A stretch of 64,000 nt of DNA from Dokdonella sp. (GCF_019634775.1 NZ_JAHCAS010000001.1:186001-250000), one strand, 5' to 3'. Numbered from the stretch's first letter, positions 1 through 9,380 are shown. Notes: generated by a model not told the origin, from the sequence alone. Numbers and translations: made by a program.

Positions 1-891
1 GGCGGACCGTGGGATCGCGGACAGGACGCCGAACACGCGCGTGTCGTCGTACTCGGCCGCGAACTCAACGAACGATTGTTCGGCGGCCAGAACAGCGTCG
101 GTCGGACGGTGCGCATGGGCGCCAATGACTACACCGTGGTCGGCGTGCTCGGCGAATGGACGCTGCGTTCGAAGTACTACGACCTCACCAACGGCGCCTT
201 CAACGAGCCGGACCAGTTCTTCATTCCCATGACCACCGGCATCGACCTCAAGCAACGCGCGAGCGGCAACAACCAGTGCTTCCGCTCACCCGGCGACGGC
301 TGGGATTCGTACCTCGCCTCCGACTGCGTGTGGCTGCAGATGTGGGTGCAGCTCGATACCCCTGCCCGCCTCGCCGAATACAAGGATTTCCTCGACAGTT
401 ACGTCAACGAACAGAAGAAGCTCGGCCGCTTCGAGCGACCGCTCAACAACCGCCTGCCGAACGTGACCGAGTGGATGGCCAACCAGCGCGTCGTCCCCCG
501 CGACGTCGAGGTGCAGACCGGCCTCGCCTTCGCCTTCCTCCTCGTCTGCCTGGTCAACACGATCGGCTTGCTGCTCGCCAAGTTCACGCGCAAGTCCGGA
601 GAAATCGGCCTGCGCCGTGCGCTCGGCGCCAGCCGCCGCGACGTGTTCACCCAGTTCCTGGTCGAGTCCGGCGTGGTCGGCCTGAGCGGCGGCATCGTCG
701 GCCTCGGCCTGACCGGACTCGGCCTGATCGCCGTGCGTGCGCTCTATCCGAACTACCGCACGGTCGCCCAGCTCGACTGGACGATGATCGCCGTGACCGT
801 CGTTCTCGCCATCATCTCCGCGGTGCTCGCCGGTCTCTACCCGACCTGGCGCGCCTGTCGGGTGCAACCGGCGACGCAACTGAAGATGTGA
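1..891 (+). CDS. ABC transporter permease, MacB/FtsX family (5'-truncated)
   Basis: The reading frame is open from the first base of the window, so the N-terminus lies outside. Residues near the start (VVVLGRELNERLFGG) match the periplasmic MacB-type core domain. The C-terminal half has the FtsX permease pattern: a membrane segment (FAFLLVCLVNTIGLLLA), then a cytoplasmic stretch with EIGLRRALGASRRDV, then two more hydrophobic segments, ending in a cluster of charged and polar residues. Such permeases work with a separate ATPase and an adaptor in tripartite efflux or lipoprotein-type transport; both partners would be upstream. A second permease of the same family follows. The substrate cannot be told from sequence. 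Confidence 0.9.
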   Translation, partial: GGPWDRGQDAEHARVVVLGRELNERLFGGQNSVGRTVRMGANDYTVVGVLGEWTLRSKYYDLTNGAFNEPDQFFIPMTTGIDLKQRASGNNQCFRSPGDGWDSYLASDCVWLQMWVQLDTPARLAEYKDFLDSYVNEQKKLGRFERPLNNRLPNVTEWMANQRVVPRDVEVQTGLAFAFLLVCLVNTIGLLLAKFTRKSGEIGLRRALGASRRDVFTQFLVESGVVGLSGGIVGLGLTGLGLIAVRALYPNYRTVAQLDWTMIAVTVVLAIISAVLAGLYPTWRACRVQPATQLKM

Positions 892-896
892 TTGAG

Positions 897-1025
897 CCGG
901 GAATTGGGTATCGGGAACAGGGAATGGTTGAAGCAGTGGTTCGCTCTGCATTCCTGTTCCGACCATTCTCTATTCCCCATTCCCCGTTCTCCGACCTTGC
1001 CCATTCCCAAATCCCCATTCCCGGA
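897..1025. repeat. GGGAAT-type intergenic inverted repeat
   Basis: The gap between the two permease genes holds runs such as GGGAATTGGG and GGGAACAGGGAATGG on the left. Their complements lie on the right (CTATTCCCCATTCCCC and AATCCCCATTCCCGG). Together they could fold into a long imperfect hairpin. The same motif recurs at about 5400, 32450 and on both sides of 62310-62640. Confidence 0.7.
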
Positions 1026-1034
1026 TACAGAGCC

Positions 1035-2243
1035 ATGGAAATCCGCCCTATCCTCTCCGCGCTCATGCGCAGCAAGGTCGCGATGATCCTGATCGGCCTG
1101 CAAGTCGCGCTGACGCTGGCGATCACTTGCAATGCGCTGTTCATCATCAGCCAGCGCTTCGCACAGATGGATCGCCCAAGTGGCATGAACGAGGCCGACA
1201 CGTTCTGGTTCAGCAGCAACGGCTTCACACCGGGTTTCGATGCGCGCGCGGTGCAGAAAGCCGACCTCGCCCTCCTGCGAAGCCTGCCCGGCGTCTTCGA
1301 TGCGAGTACGACGAACTCGCTGCCGCTGACCGGCGGCGGCTGGAGCACGGGCGTGAACCTGGAACCGAACCAGCGCACCGGCACCACGATGATGGCGCTC
1401 TACATCGTGGACGACCACGGTCTCGATTCGTTCGGTGTAAACCTCGTCGCTGGACGCAACTTCAAGCCCGAGGAAGTCGATGAAGTCGCCTTCGGCGACC
1501 AGCTGCGTCCGAAGGTCGTCATCATCACGCGTGCATTGGCCGAGCGTGTGTTCCCCGAGGGTGACGCGATCGGCAAGCATCTCTACCTCACCGAAACCGA
1601 GCCAAGCACGATCATCGGCATCGTCGAGCGCCTGCAGCAGCCCTGGGCAGACAGCGACACGATCGAGTACTCGACCTTCGTGCCGGCGTACATGCCCTAT
1701 GGCACGTTCTCGCCCTATGTCGTGCGCACCGAGCCGGGCCGTCGCGACGAAGTCATGAAGCTGGTCGAACACAAGCTCGCCGAGGCCAACACCGGCCGCA
1801 TCATCGGCCGCATGCGATCGATGGGCGACATCCGCCGCGGCGCCTACGCGGGTGACCGTGCGATGGCGATCATCCTCGGCAGCGTCGTCGTCGCCCTGCT
1901 CGCGATCACCGCGCTCGGCATCGTCGGCATGGCCAGTTTCTGGGTCGCCCAGCGTACACGCCAGATCGGCACGCGACGCGCGCTCGGCGCAACGAAAGGG
2001 GATATCCTGCGCTACTTCCAGGCCGAAAACTTCATCATCACCACGTTTGGCCTCGTCCTCGGCGCAGTCCTCGCCTACGCCTTCAGCCTCTGGCTCATGC
2101 AGCAGTACCAGTCGCCTCGTCTGCCCTGGCACTACGTGCCGATCGGCTTCGCCTGCCTCTGGCTGCTCGGCCAGCTCGCGGTGCTCGGCCCCGCCCTGCG
2201 CGCCTCGCGCGTGCCACCGGCAGTGGCGACGAGGACGGTGTGA
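1035..2243 (+). CDS. ABC transporter permease, MacB/FtsX family
   Basis: This 402-residue permease has an N-terminal membrane segment (about residues 16-38, MILIGLQVALTLAITCNALF). A periplasmic core domain follows, and then the FtsX module with RQIGTRRALGATKGDI between hydrophobic segments. It is a paralogue of the permease just upstream; the pair probably forms a heterodimer or two alternative subunits of one transporter. The start at ATG 1035 follows the GGGAAT repeat and gives the normal N-terminal anchor; the longer open frame upstream is out of frame with any known domain. A sigma-54 regulator and kinase pair follows on the same strand, so the system may be induced by membrane or drug stress (inference). 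Confidence 0.9.
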   Translation: MEIRPILSALMRSKVAMILIGLQVALTLAITCNALFIISQRFAQMDRPSGMNEADTFWFSSNGFTPGFDARAVQKADLALLRSLPGVFDASTTNSLPLTGGGWSTGVNLEPNQRTGTTMMALYIVDDHGLDSFGVNLVAGRNFKPEEVDEVAFGDQLRPKVVIITRALAERVFPEGDAIGKHLYLTETEPSTIIGIVERLQQPWADSDTIEYSTFVPAYMPYGTFSPYVVRTEPGRRDEVMKLVEHKLAEANTGRIIGRMRSMGDIRRGAYAGDRAMAIILGSVVVALLAITALGIVGMASFWVAQRTRQIGTRRALGATKGDILRYFQAENFIITTFGLVLGAVLAYAFSLWLMQQYQSPRLPWHYVPIGFACLWLLGQLAVLGPALRASRVPPAVATRTV

Positions 2244-2406
2244 TGAAGCCGGGATCCGTGCATGCGGCGTGGCCGGAACCCTGCCCTCGAAGTGACGCGG
2301 CGGGAACATGCCAGACCGCGCATTCTCCGTTCGCGCCACACGAAACCCTTCGCCGCCGGGCTGCATCCATGCAACCATGCGGCGAACCCAACGAAGCAAT
2401 CCGGAC

Positions 2407-3750
2407 ATGCGCACCGTTCTGGTGATCGACGACAACCCTGCGGTCGGCACGGCACTCGATCTGCTGTTCGGTTTGCGCGACATCCGCACGCTGACGGCGA
2501 CGACGCCGCGGCAGGGTCTCGACCTGTTGGCGCGCGAGCGCGTGGACCTGGTCGTGCAGGACATGAACTTCAGCGCCGACACGACCTCGGGCGAAGAAGG
2601 CGTCGCCCTGTACCGCGCGATCCGCGCCGACCATCCGGACCTGCCGATCATCCTGCTGACCGCGTGGACGCGCCTGGAAACGGCGGTCGAACTGGTCAAG
2701 GCCGGCGCAGCCGACTATCTCGGCAAGCCTTGGGACGACCACAAGCTGCTCGCCACGGTGGAAAACCTGCTGGAACTGTCCGAGGCGACGCGCGAAGTCG
2801 CACGCTTTCGCGATGAGCGCCGACGCCGGCGCCGTCAACTCGATGCCCGCTACGACCTGCGCGGCATCGTGTTCGCCTCGGGCGCAATGGAACGCGTGGT
2901 CGAGCTTGCCTGCCAGGTCGCACGCGCCGACGTACCGGTGCTCATCACCGGCCCGAACGGTGCCGGCAAGGAACGAATCGCAGAGATCGTGCAGGCCAAC
3001 TCGTCGCGCGCGAAGGGGCCATTCGTCACGGTCAACTGTGGCGCCCTGCCTTCCGAGCTGATCGAGGCCGAACTGTTCGGTGCCGAGCCTGGCGCCTACA
3101 CCGGCGCGCCGAACCGCGCACGTGAGGGTCGGTTCGAGGTTGCCGATGGCGGCACCCTGTTCCTCGACGAGATCGGCAACCTGCCGCTGGCCGGGCAGAT
3201 GAAGCTGCTGCGCGTGCTCGAGACCGGCCAGTTCGAACGCCTTGGTTCGAGCCGCACACGCCACGCCGACGTTCGCGTCGTCAGCGCAACCAATGCCGAC
3301 CTTGCCGCGGCGATCCGTGACGGACGTTTCCGCGAGGATCTGTACTACCGCCTCAACGTCATCGAACTGCGTCTGCCGCCACTGGCCGAGCGCAGCGACG
3401 ACGTGCTGCCGCTGGCCGAGCATTTCCTGCAGGGACGCGCGACGCTCGATGCCTCGGCGCGCACCGCGCTGGCCACGCATGCCTGGCCCGGCAACGTGCG
3501 CGAGCTCAAGAACGCGATCGAACGTGCGAGCCTGCTGTGCAGCGACGGCGTGGTCACCGCACGCGACCTCGGCCTCTCCGGCGCACGTGCGCCCGGCACG
3601 CGCCTGCCGCTCGATGCCGAACCGGACCGTGCCTCGATCGAAGCCGCGATCCAGCGTACCCGCGGCGTCATCAGCCAGGCTGCCGCCGAGCTCGGCCTGT
3701 CGCGCCAGGCCCTGTACCGGCGCATGGAAAAGATGGGAATCGGAAGCTGA
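2407..3750 (+). CDS. Sigma-54-dependent response regulator (NtrC family)
   Basis: 447 residues in the classical three-domain order. The receiver domain (about 1-120) has the acidic pair D8-D9, phospho-acceptor D52 in VVQDMNF, and the conserved Lys in YLGKPW. The AAA+ domain has a Walker A variant GPNGAGKE, the sigma-54 contact loop GAYTGA (usually GAFTGA), a Walker B LFLDEIG and a sensor region ([12 protein letters not shown]). The C-terminal Fis-type helix-turn-helix reads [18 protein letters not shown]. The protein activates sigma-54 promoters when phosphorylated, most likely by the histidine kinase encoded next. ATG 2407 is chosen because [10 protein letters not shown] is the typical receiver start; 33 extra codons upstream add nothing recognisable. 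Confidence 0.93.
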   Translation: MRTVLVIDDNPAVGTALDLLFGLRDIRTLTATTPRQGLDLLARERVDLVVQDMNFSADTTSGEEGVALYRAIRADHPDLPIILLTAWTRLETAVELVKAGAADYLGKPWDDHKLLATVENLLELSEATREVARFRDERRRRRRQLDARYDLRGIVFASGAMERVVELACQVARADVPVLITGPNGAGKERIAEIVQANSSRAKGPFVTVNCGALPSELIEAELFGAEPGAYTGAPNRAREGRFEVADGGTLFLDEIGNLPLAGQMKLLRVLETGQFERLGSSRTRHADVRVVSATNADLAAAIRDGRFREDLYYRLNVIELRLPPLAERSDDVLPLAEHFLQGRATLDASARTALATHAWPGNVRELKNAIERASLLCSDGVVTARDLGLSGARAPGTRLPLDAEPDRASIEAAIQRTRGVISQAAAELGLSRQALYRRMEKMGIGS

Positions 3751-3790
3751 GGTGGCAGACACTCGGGCGGGGGAATCCTCGACCGCCCCC

Positions 3791-3815
3791 TTCGCGGCTG
3801 GAGCCGCCCCCACAG
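3791..3815. repeat. REP-like palindrome (CGCGGCTNNAGCCGC)
   Basis: TTCGCGGCTGGAGCCGCCCC forms a short GC-rich palindrome just after the response-regulator gene. A sister copy is at 62423-62449. It resembles the REP-type hairpins common between genes in gammaproteobacteria and may protect or terminate the transcript. Confidence 0.5.
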
Positions 3816-3835
3816 TTTCGTGCCTGTGTGGCCTT

Positions 3836-4010
3836 GGGATGTTCTGATCAGTCCCACAACGACGTCACCGTCCTGTACGGACGCAGATCAAGGCGCGACG
3901 GCGAAGGCAGGCTGGCCGTCCGTCGAGCCGGCTCAACGCCGAGCTGCGCACGCCGGGCTGCGGGCCTTGCGGATGTCATGACGCCATTGCGGGATTGATC
4001 AGAGCATCCC
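3836..4010. repeat. MITE-like element, copy 1, with terminal inverted repeats
   Basis: A 175-bp non-coding element lies between the response regulator and its kinase. The left end begins GGGATGTTCTGATCAGTCCC. The reverse complement of the right end begins GGGATGCTCTGATCAATCCC, so the ends are inverted repeats of about 29 bp with a few mismatches. The last 60 bp are almost identical to the end of copy 2 (8101-8331). The first 130 bp are closely similar to the reverse complement of copy 3 (62488-62624). No transposase gene is present. Confidence 0.8.
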
Positions 4011-4096
4011 TTGAGATCCTGTCGGAGCGACATCAGCCGCAATCGACAGGAGCAAAGTCTCCCCAGGCACTCTGCGTCCTCTATCCTTCGCCCCCC

Positions 4097-5398
4097 ATGC
4101 GCCCGTTCTCGCTCGAAGGTAAGCTCGCCGCCCTGCTGCTGCTGTGTTCCGCGCTGGCGATCGGCGTGGGAACACTGGCGGCACGGTGGTTGCCGCCGTG
4201 GTACGCGGTGGTCGCCACTCTCGCCGTGATGGTCCTGCCGTCGCTGTGGCTGGCACGGCGCTGCACCCGCCCCATCGGCGACCTCATGCGTACACTCGCC
4301 GGCAGCGTCAGCGCGTTTCGGGACGGCGACTTCAGTTTCTCGATCGCCAACCAACGCCGCGATGAACTCGGCGACCTCGTCGATGCGCACAACGAACTCG
4401 GCCGCGTGCTGCGCGAGCAGCGCCAGGGGCTGTTCCAACGCGAACTGCTGCTCGATTCGGTAGTGCAGAACACGCCCGATGCGCTGGTGCTGGTCGAGCC
4501 GGGTGGACATGTCGTCTACGCCAACCTCGCCGCGCGGGCCCTGCTCAACGGCGGCCGCGCGATGAACGGCGAGCGTCTCGAACGAATCGTCGATGATGCC
4601 GCGCCCGAATTCGCGCGCGCGCTCGAAACGGGCGGTGACGTGTTGTTCGGCGTGAGCCTGGGCGATGAGCACGAAACCTTCCATCTCTCGCAACGCCGCT
4701 TCAAACTGCAGGGGCGCACGCACCGCATGCTGCTGGTCAAGCGCCTGACCCGGGAACTGTCACGCCAGGAAGTGGCGACCTGGAAAAAGGTCATCCGCGT
4801 CATCAGCCACGAGCTCAACAACTCGCTCGCACCGATCCAGTCGCTGGCACATTCCGGGCGCGAACTGGCCCGACGCGGCGACCTCGCACGGCTCGGCGTC
4901 GTCTTCGACACGATCGGGGAGCGAACCCGCCACCTCGATGACTTCATCCAGGGCTATGCCGGCTTCGCGCGTCTGCCGCTGCCGCAGCCGGCGGCGGTCG
5001 AGTGGCAGTCCTTCCTCGACTCGCTCGCCCGCCATTCGGTCTTCCGCCTCGCCGGTGCGGTCCCGTCGACACCAGGTTGGTTCGACCCTGCGCAGGTCGA
5101 GCAGATGCTGATCAACCTCGTGAAGAACGCGCATGAATCCGGCAGCCCGCCCGGCGATGTCGAGCTCGCCGTGGAAAACCGCGGCCACGAACTGCGTATC
5201 GAGGTGCTCGACCGTGGCCCCGGCATGAGCGAAACCGTACTCGCCCACGCCCTGCTGCCGTTCTATTCGACCAAGCGCAGTGGCACCGGTCTCGGCCTCG
5301 CCCTCGCCCGCGAGATCAGCGAAGCCCACGGCGGCCGCGTCAGCCTGGCCAATCGAGCCGACGGCGGCCTCATCGTCGTGGTCAGCCTTCCGCAATAG
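4097..5398 (+). CDS. Membrane sensor histidine kinase (NtrB/NtrY-like)
   Basis: 433 residues. Two membrane helices (about 9-30 and 35-53) are followed by a HAMP region and a PAS-like segment (LLDSVVQNTPDALVLVEPGG). The HisKA domain has phospho-accepting His238 in VISHELNNSLAP. The HATPase domain has its N box (LINLVKNAHESG), G1 box (DRGPGMSE) and G2 box (GTGLGLALA). The HELNNSL signature is typical of NtrB/NtrY-type kinases that pair with sigma-54 regulators, and this fits the upstream gene. ATG 4097 is preferred; the open frame extends upstream only into the repeat element, which separates it from the regulator gene by about 350 bp. Confidence 0.93.
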   Translation: MRPFSLEGKLAALLLLCSALAIGVGTLAARWLPPWYAVVATLAVMVLPSLWLARRCTRPIGDLMRTLAGSVSAFRDGDFSFSIANQRRDELGDLVDAHNELGRVLREQRQGLFQRELLLDSVVQNTPDALVLVEPGGHVVYANLAARALLNGGRAMNGERLERIVDDAAPEFARALETGGDVLFGVSLGDEHETFHLSQRRFKLQGRTHRMLLVKRLTRELSRQEVATWKKVIRVISHELNNSLAPIQSLAHSGRELARRGDLARLGVVFDTIGERTRHLDDFIQGYAGFARLPLPQPAAVEWQSFLDSLARHSVFRLAGAVPSTPGWFDPAQVEQMLINLVKNAHESGSPPGDVELAVENRGHELRIEVLDRGPGMSETVLAHALLPFYSTKRSGTGLGLALAREISEAHGGRVSLANRADGGLIVVVSLPQ

Positions 5399-5399
5399 A

Positions 5400-5480
5400 C
5401 CGGGAATGGGGAACAGGGAATGGATCGACTGCGGTTGCTCGTCAGCCTGCTTCGAGCATTTCCCCTTCTCGATTCCCGGA
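5400..5480. repeat. GGGAAT-type inverted repeat downstream of the kinase
   Basis: The left arm GGGAATGGGGAACAGGGAAT and the right arm CCCCTTCTCGATTCCCGG are imperfect complements about 40 bp apart. It is the same family as 897-1025. It sits just after the kinase stop codon and may act as a transcript 3' structure. Confidence 0.65.
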
Positions 5481-5529
5481 ACTTGCCCGCCCTGCTATCT
5501 TCAACCACCCGACAATCAGGGAGCGCCCA

Positions 5530-6498
5530 GTGGAACTCACCATCGCCATCATCATCGTCGGACTGGTCTTCCTCGCCCTGTCCAAGCTCGTGCGCATCGT
5601 GCCGCAGGGCTTTGAATGGACCGTGCAGCGCTGGGGCAAGTACACGCACACGCTGACGCCGGGCTTCCACCTGCTGGTGCCGTTCATCCAGAGCATCGGC
5701 CACAAGATGAACATGATGGAGCAGGTGCTCGACGTGCCCTCACAGGACGTCATCACCAAGGACAACGCGGTGGTACGTGTCGACGGCGTGGTGTTCTATC
5801 AGGTGCTCGATGCAGCCAAGGCGGCCTACGAGGTGGCCAACCTCGAGCAGGCCGCGCTCGCCCTGATCATGACCAACATCCGCACCGTGCTCGGCTCGAT
5901 GGACCTCGACGAGAGCCTGTCCAAGCGCGACGAGATCAATGCCAAGCTGCTGGCGGTCGTCGACGAGGCGACCCATCCGTGGGGCGTCAAGGTCACCCGC
6001 ATCGAGATCAAGGACATCTCGCCGCCGCGCGACCTGGTCGATTCGATGGCGCGGCAGATGAAGGCAGAGCGCGAGAAGCGCGCCAACGTGCTCGAAGCCG
6101 AAGGCCTGCGCCAGGCCGCGATCCTCAAGGCAGACGGCGAGAAGCAGGCCGCGATCCTCGAAGCCGAAGGCAAGCGCGAAGCCGCCTACCGCGAAGCCGA
6201 GGCGCGCGAGCGCCTGGCCGAGGCCGAAGCCAAGGCGACCACGATGGTGTCCGACGCGATCGCCGGTGGCGACATCAACGCGATCAACTATTTCGTCGCC
6301 AACAAATACGTCGAGGCGCTCAAGGCCATGGCCGATTCGCCTAACCAGAAGATGCTGCTGATGCCGTTCGAGGCAAGCGGCATCCTCGGCTCGTTGGCCG
6401 GCATCGCCGAGATCGCCAAGGCCTCGTTCGACGGCAAGTCCGGCACCTCGCCGCCCCCGCCGCCGCGCACACCGAACCTGCCGCCGGTATTGCGCTGA
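5530..6498 (+). CDS. qmcA: SPFH/prohibitin-domain membrane protein (QmcA/paraslipin type)
   Basis: 322 residues: an N-terminal membrane anchor (about 3-22), then an SPFH domain (QGFEWTVQRWGKYTHTL, later VPSQDVITKDNAVVRVDGVVFY). A long charged Ala/Glu/Lys coiled coil follows (about 175-240), then a Pro-rich tail. The family forms large ring-like assemblies in membrane microdomains and is linked to membrane protein quality control. The start is GTG 5530 with GGGAG seven bases upstream. The next gene is the NfeD-type partner, which is the usual arrangement of this pair. Confidence 0.93.
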   Translation: MELTIAIIIVGLVFLALSKLVRIVPQGFEWTVQRWGKYTHTLTPGFHLLVPFIQSIGHKMNMMEQVLDVPSQDVITKDNAVVRVDGVVFYQVLDAAKAAYEVANLEQAALALIMTNIRTVLGSMDLDESLSKRDEINAKLLAVVDEATHPWGVKVTRIEIKDISPPRDLVDSMARQMKAEREKRANVLEAEGLRQAAILKADGEKQAAILEAEGKREAAYREAEARERLAEAEAKATTMVSDAIAGGDINAINYFVANKYVEALKAMADSPNQKMLLMPFEASGILGSLAGIAEIAKASFDGKSGTSPPPPPRTPNLPPVLR

Positions 6499-6518
6499 CG
6501 CCGATGGAGAGCAACCTC

Positions 6519-6962
6519 ATGGCCAACCTGCTGTCGAGTTATGGCTGGTGGATCCTCGCCCTGGTCCTGATCGGCGCCGAGCTGGTCGTTCCCGGCTACT
6601 TCCTGCTCTGGGTCGGCATTGCCGCCGGCATCATGGGGCTGGTCACGCTGTTCGTGCCCGACCTGCCCTTCATCGCCCAGGCGACCGCCTTCGGCGTGCT
6701 TTCCGTGATCGCCTGCATCATCTACTGGAAGTACATCCGCCCGGTGGCCGAGCAACGCGACGACCAGCCCCTGCTCAACCGCCGTGGTGATCGCATGCTT
6801 GGTCGCCGCGTGCTGGTCGCCGAGACCTTCGTCAACGGCCGTGGCAAGGTCCGCGTCGGCGACACCGTGTGGCTGGCTGAGGGCCCCGATGCCGCAGTTG
6901 GCGATGCCGTCGAAGTGGTCGGCGTGCATGGCGCAACGCTCAAGGTGACCCCGGTCGCCTGA
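6519..6962 (+). CDS. ybbJ: NfeD-family membrane protein (YbbJ type)
   Basis: 147 residues with three or four hydrophobic segments ([51 protein letters not shown]). A small C-terminal OB-fold NfeD domain follows ([24 protein letters not shown]). It is the expected partner of the SPFH protein encoded 20 bp upstream. I prefer ATG 6519 because GGAGAG stands just before it and [11 protein letters not shown] fits the family N-terminus. An in-frame ATG at 6504 would add five residues but has no ribosome-binding site. Confidence 0.9.
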   Translation: MANLLSSYGWWILALVLIGAELVVPGYFLLWVGIAAGIMGLVTLFVPDLPFIAQATAFGVLSVIACIIYWKYIRPVAEQRDDQPLLNRRGDRMLGRRVLVAETFVNGRGKVRVGDTVWLAEGPDAAVGDAVEVVGVHGATLKVTPVA

Positions 6963-7023
6963 TTGCTTGGTTTGTCGTGCGTGGGCGCCGATAATCCCGT
7001 CCCTCCTTCCAGAGGGCTCCGCA

Positions 7024-8112
7024 ATGACGAGCAAGACGATCCTCAACGAGACGCATCGCGCGCTCGGCGCGAAGATGGTCGATTTCGGCGGCTGGGACAT
7101 GCCGATCAACTATGGATCGCAGATTGAGGAACATCATGCCGTGCGCCGCGACGCCGGCATGTTCGACGTCTCGCACATGACCGTGGTCGACCTGACCGGA
7201 GCGCGCACGCGCGAGTTCCTGCGCCACCTGCTCGCCAACAGCGTCGACAAGCTCAAGGTTCGCGGCAAGGCGTTGTACTCGTGCATGCTCGATGAGCGTG
7301 GCGGGGTGATCGACGACCTCATCGTCTACTACATGGATGAAAGCTTCTTCCGTCTCGTCGTCAACGCCGCCACGCGCACCAAGGATCTCGCCTGGATCGA
7401 ACAGCAGACCCAGGCCTTCGACGTCAGCGTGCGCGAACGCCCTGAGTTGTCGATGATTGCAGTGCAGGGCCCGCAGTCGCGCGAGAAGGTCGCCCGCGTA
7501 CTGACGCCGGACACCGCGGCGAAAGCGCTCGCACTCGGCAAGTTCGCCGCCTGCGAGGGCGATGGCCTGTTCATCGCACGCACCGGGTATACCGGTGAGG
7601 ACGGTTTCGAAATCGTCGTGCCGGAAGGCGAGGCGATCGCCCTGTGGAACCGCCTGCTCGAAGCAGGCGTCGTCCCGGCCGGACTCGGCGCACGCGACAC
7701 GCTGCGCCTCGAAGCCGGCATGAACCTCTACGGCCAGGACATGGACGAGTCGACCACGCCGTGGGAAGCGGGCTTGGCCTGGACCGTCTCGCTCGACGAG
7801 GGGCGGTGCTTCATCGGCCGCAGCGCCCTCGAGGCGCAGAAGTCGAACGGCGTGCCGCGCCGGCTGGTCGGCCTCGTCATGGACGAGAAGGGTGTATTGC
7901 GCCACGGCCAACGTGTCATCACCCCACTGGGTGACGGCGAGATCCTGTCGGGCACGTTCTCGCCGACGCTCGGCAAGTCGATTGCGTTCGCGCGCGTACC
8001 AGCCAGCGTCGAAGGCGATGTGCGTGTCGACATCCGCGGCCGCGAGGTACCGGTGCGCGTCGTCAGATACCCGTTCGTACGCGACAGCAAAGCCGCCCCC
8101 GGGGTGCTCTGA
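7024..8112 (+). CDS. gcvT: Glycine cleavage system T protein (aminomethyltransferase)
   Basis: 362 residues, normal length. GcvT takes the aminomethyl group from lipoylated GcvH and passes the methylene to tetrahydrofolate, releasing ammonia. Family signatures include [21 protein letters not shown] at the N-terminus, [44 protein letters not shown] and the C-terminal domain. ATG 7024 has AGAGGG ten bases upstream. The last codons and the TGA stop lie inside the left terminal repeat of MITE-like copy 2, so the extreme C-terminus was probably rewritten by that insertion (inference). gcvH follows after the element; gcvP is not in the window. Confidence 0.96.
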   Translation: MTSKTILNETHRALGAKMVDFGGWDMPINYGSQIEEHHAVRRDAGMFDVSHMTVVDLTGARTREFLRHLLANSVDKLKVRGKALYSCMLDERGGVIDDLIVYYMDESFFRLVVNAATRTKDLAWIEQQTQAFDVSVRERPELSMIAVQGPQSREKVARVLTPDTAAKALALGKFAACEGDGLFIARTGYTGEDGFEIVVPEGEAIALWNRLLEAGVVPAGLGARDTLRLEAGMNLYGQDMDESTTPWEAGLAWTVSLDEGRCFIGRSALEAQKSNGVPRRLVGLVMDEKGVLRHGQRVITPLGDGEILSGTFSPTLGKSIAFARVPASVEGDVRVDIRGREVPVRVVRYPFVRDSKAAPGVL

Positions 8113-8331
8113 TCCATCCCACAACGGCGTCAGCGTCCTGTGCGGGCGCAGTTCTGCGCCCGCACAGGACGGCCCCAACCTTCTGATTCCCAATGACGGG
8201 GTGACATCCGCGAGGCCCGCAGCGGGGCGGGCGCGGCTCGCCCCGGCAACCAGCCCGCACTTCGCCACGCCCACCCTGCTGCGAACCTTGCGGATGTCAT
8301 GACGCCATTGCGGGAGGGATCAGAGCATCCC
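8101..8331. repeat. MITE-like element, copy 2, between gcvT and gcvH
   Basis: A 231-bp element. The left end GGGGTGCTCTGATCCATCCC and the right end (reverse complement GGGATGCTCTGATCCCTCCC) are inverted repeats. Inside is a perfect 16-bp hairpin (8135-8170). The final stretch GCGGATGTCATGACGCCATT is shared with copy 1. The left terminal repeat overlaps the last four codons of gcvT. Confidence 0.8.
8135..8170. terminator. Perfect hairpin inside MITE copy 2, possible gcvT terminator
   Basis: Two 16-bp arms (GTCCTGTGCGGGCGCA and its exact complement) flank a GTTC loop. There is no T-run after it, so intrinsic termination is doubtful. It could attenuate gcvT to gcvH read-through or stabilise the gcvT message. 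Confidence 0.45.
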
Positions 8332-8391
8332 TAGAATCCACCGCGCACACTCTCCTACTTCACGACGCCACCTCAAGGCAGGGCTCCAGTC

Positions 8392-8787
8392 ATGAAAGAA
8401 ATCCCAGGCGATCTGCTGTTCCTGAAGTCCCATGAATGGGCCCGTGTCGAAGACAACGGCACGGTGACGGTCGGCATATCCGACCACGCGCAGGGCCTGC
8501 TCGGCGACCTCGTCTACGTCGAGCTGCCGAACGTCGGCGACACCGTGCAGGCTGGCAACGCCGCGGCCGTGGTCGAATCGGTGAAAGCCGCGTCCGACGT
8601 CTACTCGCCTGTCAGCGGCAGCATCGTCGCGGTCAACGAGTCGCTGCCGGACAAGCCCGAGACGATCAACGAGGATGCCTACGGCGACGGCTGGATCTTC
8701 GTGGTCAAGCTCGACAGCCGCGAAGAACTCGACGACCTGCTCGACCCGGATGCCTATGCCGAGCTCCTCGAGAACGAGGACGATTGA
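8392..8787 (+). CDS. gcvH: Glycine cleavage system H protein
   Basis: 131 residues, the usual size. GcvH is the lipoyl carrier that shuttles the aminomethyl group between GcvP, GcvT and the Lpd subunit. The lipoyl-attachment lysine is K65 in [18 protein letters not shown]. The N-terminus ([16 protein letters not shown]) and the [10 protein letters not shown] segment are typical. It lies 280 bp after gcvT because of the inserted repeat element. A strong terminator follows, so transcription of the pair ends here. Confidence 0.97.
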   Translation: MKEIPGDLLFLKSHEWARVEDNGTVTVGISDHAQGLLGDLVYVELPNVGDTVQAGNAAAVVESVKAASDVYSPVSGSIVAVNESLPDKPETINEDAYGDGWIFVVKLDSREELDDLLDPDAYAELLENEDD

Positions 8788-8822
8788 TCCGGTGCGACGG
8801 AACGCGCATGGACACAAACGAC

Positions 8823-8849
8823 GGGCCGGACTTCCGGCCCGTTTTTTTT
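8823..8849 (+). terminator. Rho-independent terminator of gcvH
   Basis: A GGGCCGG / CCGGCCC stem with a four-base loop is followed by G and eight T residues, 35 bp after the gcvH stop. This is the clearest intrinsic terminator in the window. Confidence 0.92.
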
Positions 8850-9380
8850 GCCTCGCCGACACGCAACGCAGAACTGCCGATGTCACGCAGCGTCGATACC
8901 GCCGCCGCATTCGTGGACTTCACCGCACACCCATCGTGGGTCGACGCCAACGTCATCACGAACACCGTGATGCATGCACCCTGTTGACCACGACGGAGGC
9001 CGGGGGCCGACACCCACGCGACTGCGCCGAGCGACCTCGCGACCTCCGCGGAAGGCCTCCCGGACAAAATTTTTTTCTTCGCCGAACGGATCGAGCCCAA
9101 CCCAGAAAGCCACATCCACCGCCGTGATGATGGCAGAGGACGCACCATCAGCCTCAAGTATCACGATCACGAGGAAGCAGGAAATGGAGATGCGCATGCT
9201 GCGCAAAATGGCTATTTTCAAGTGGTTTTCTGCATTCCAGTGCAGTTCTGAGTATGAACTTGTTTGGCCGTCCATACGTCCATTCCGTTCGTCATCAAAC
9301 ATGCACAGAATGCTCGCGGAGCAGCGATCTCAGGGCCTCGGAAGGGGTTTTGGAACTGCTTGTTTCCTATCAGAAATTTG
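8850..9380. other. Gene-poor stretch with an AT-richer section
   Basis: I see no supportable gene. From about 9060 (a run of seven T) to about 9440 the base composition is clearly less GC-rich than the surroundings. One frame from 8988 to a stop near 9248 stays open and gives a plausible-looking peptide (for example DKIFFFAERIEPNPES). It has no ATG, GTG or TTG start and I do not recognise it; it could be a gene remnant. Confidence 0.5.

Noticed and set aside
6963..7023. A glycine riboswitch upstream of gcvT
   Set aside because: The gap is only 61 bp, far too short for a glycine riboswitch, and no aptamer-like helices are visible.
8883..9302. Minus-strand open frame in the gap after gcvH
   Set aside because: It has no good ribosome site and no domain, and it mixes Arg/Gly-rich stretches typical of chance frames.
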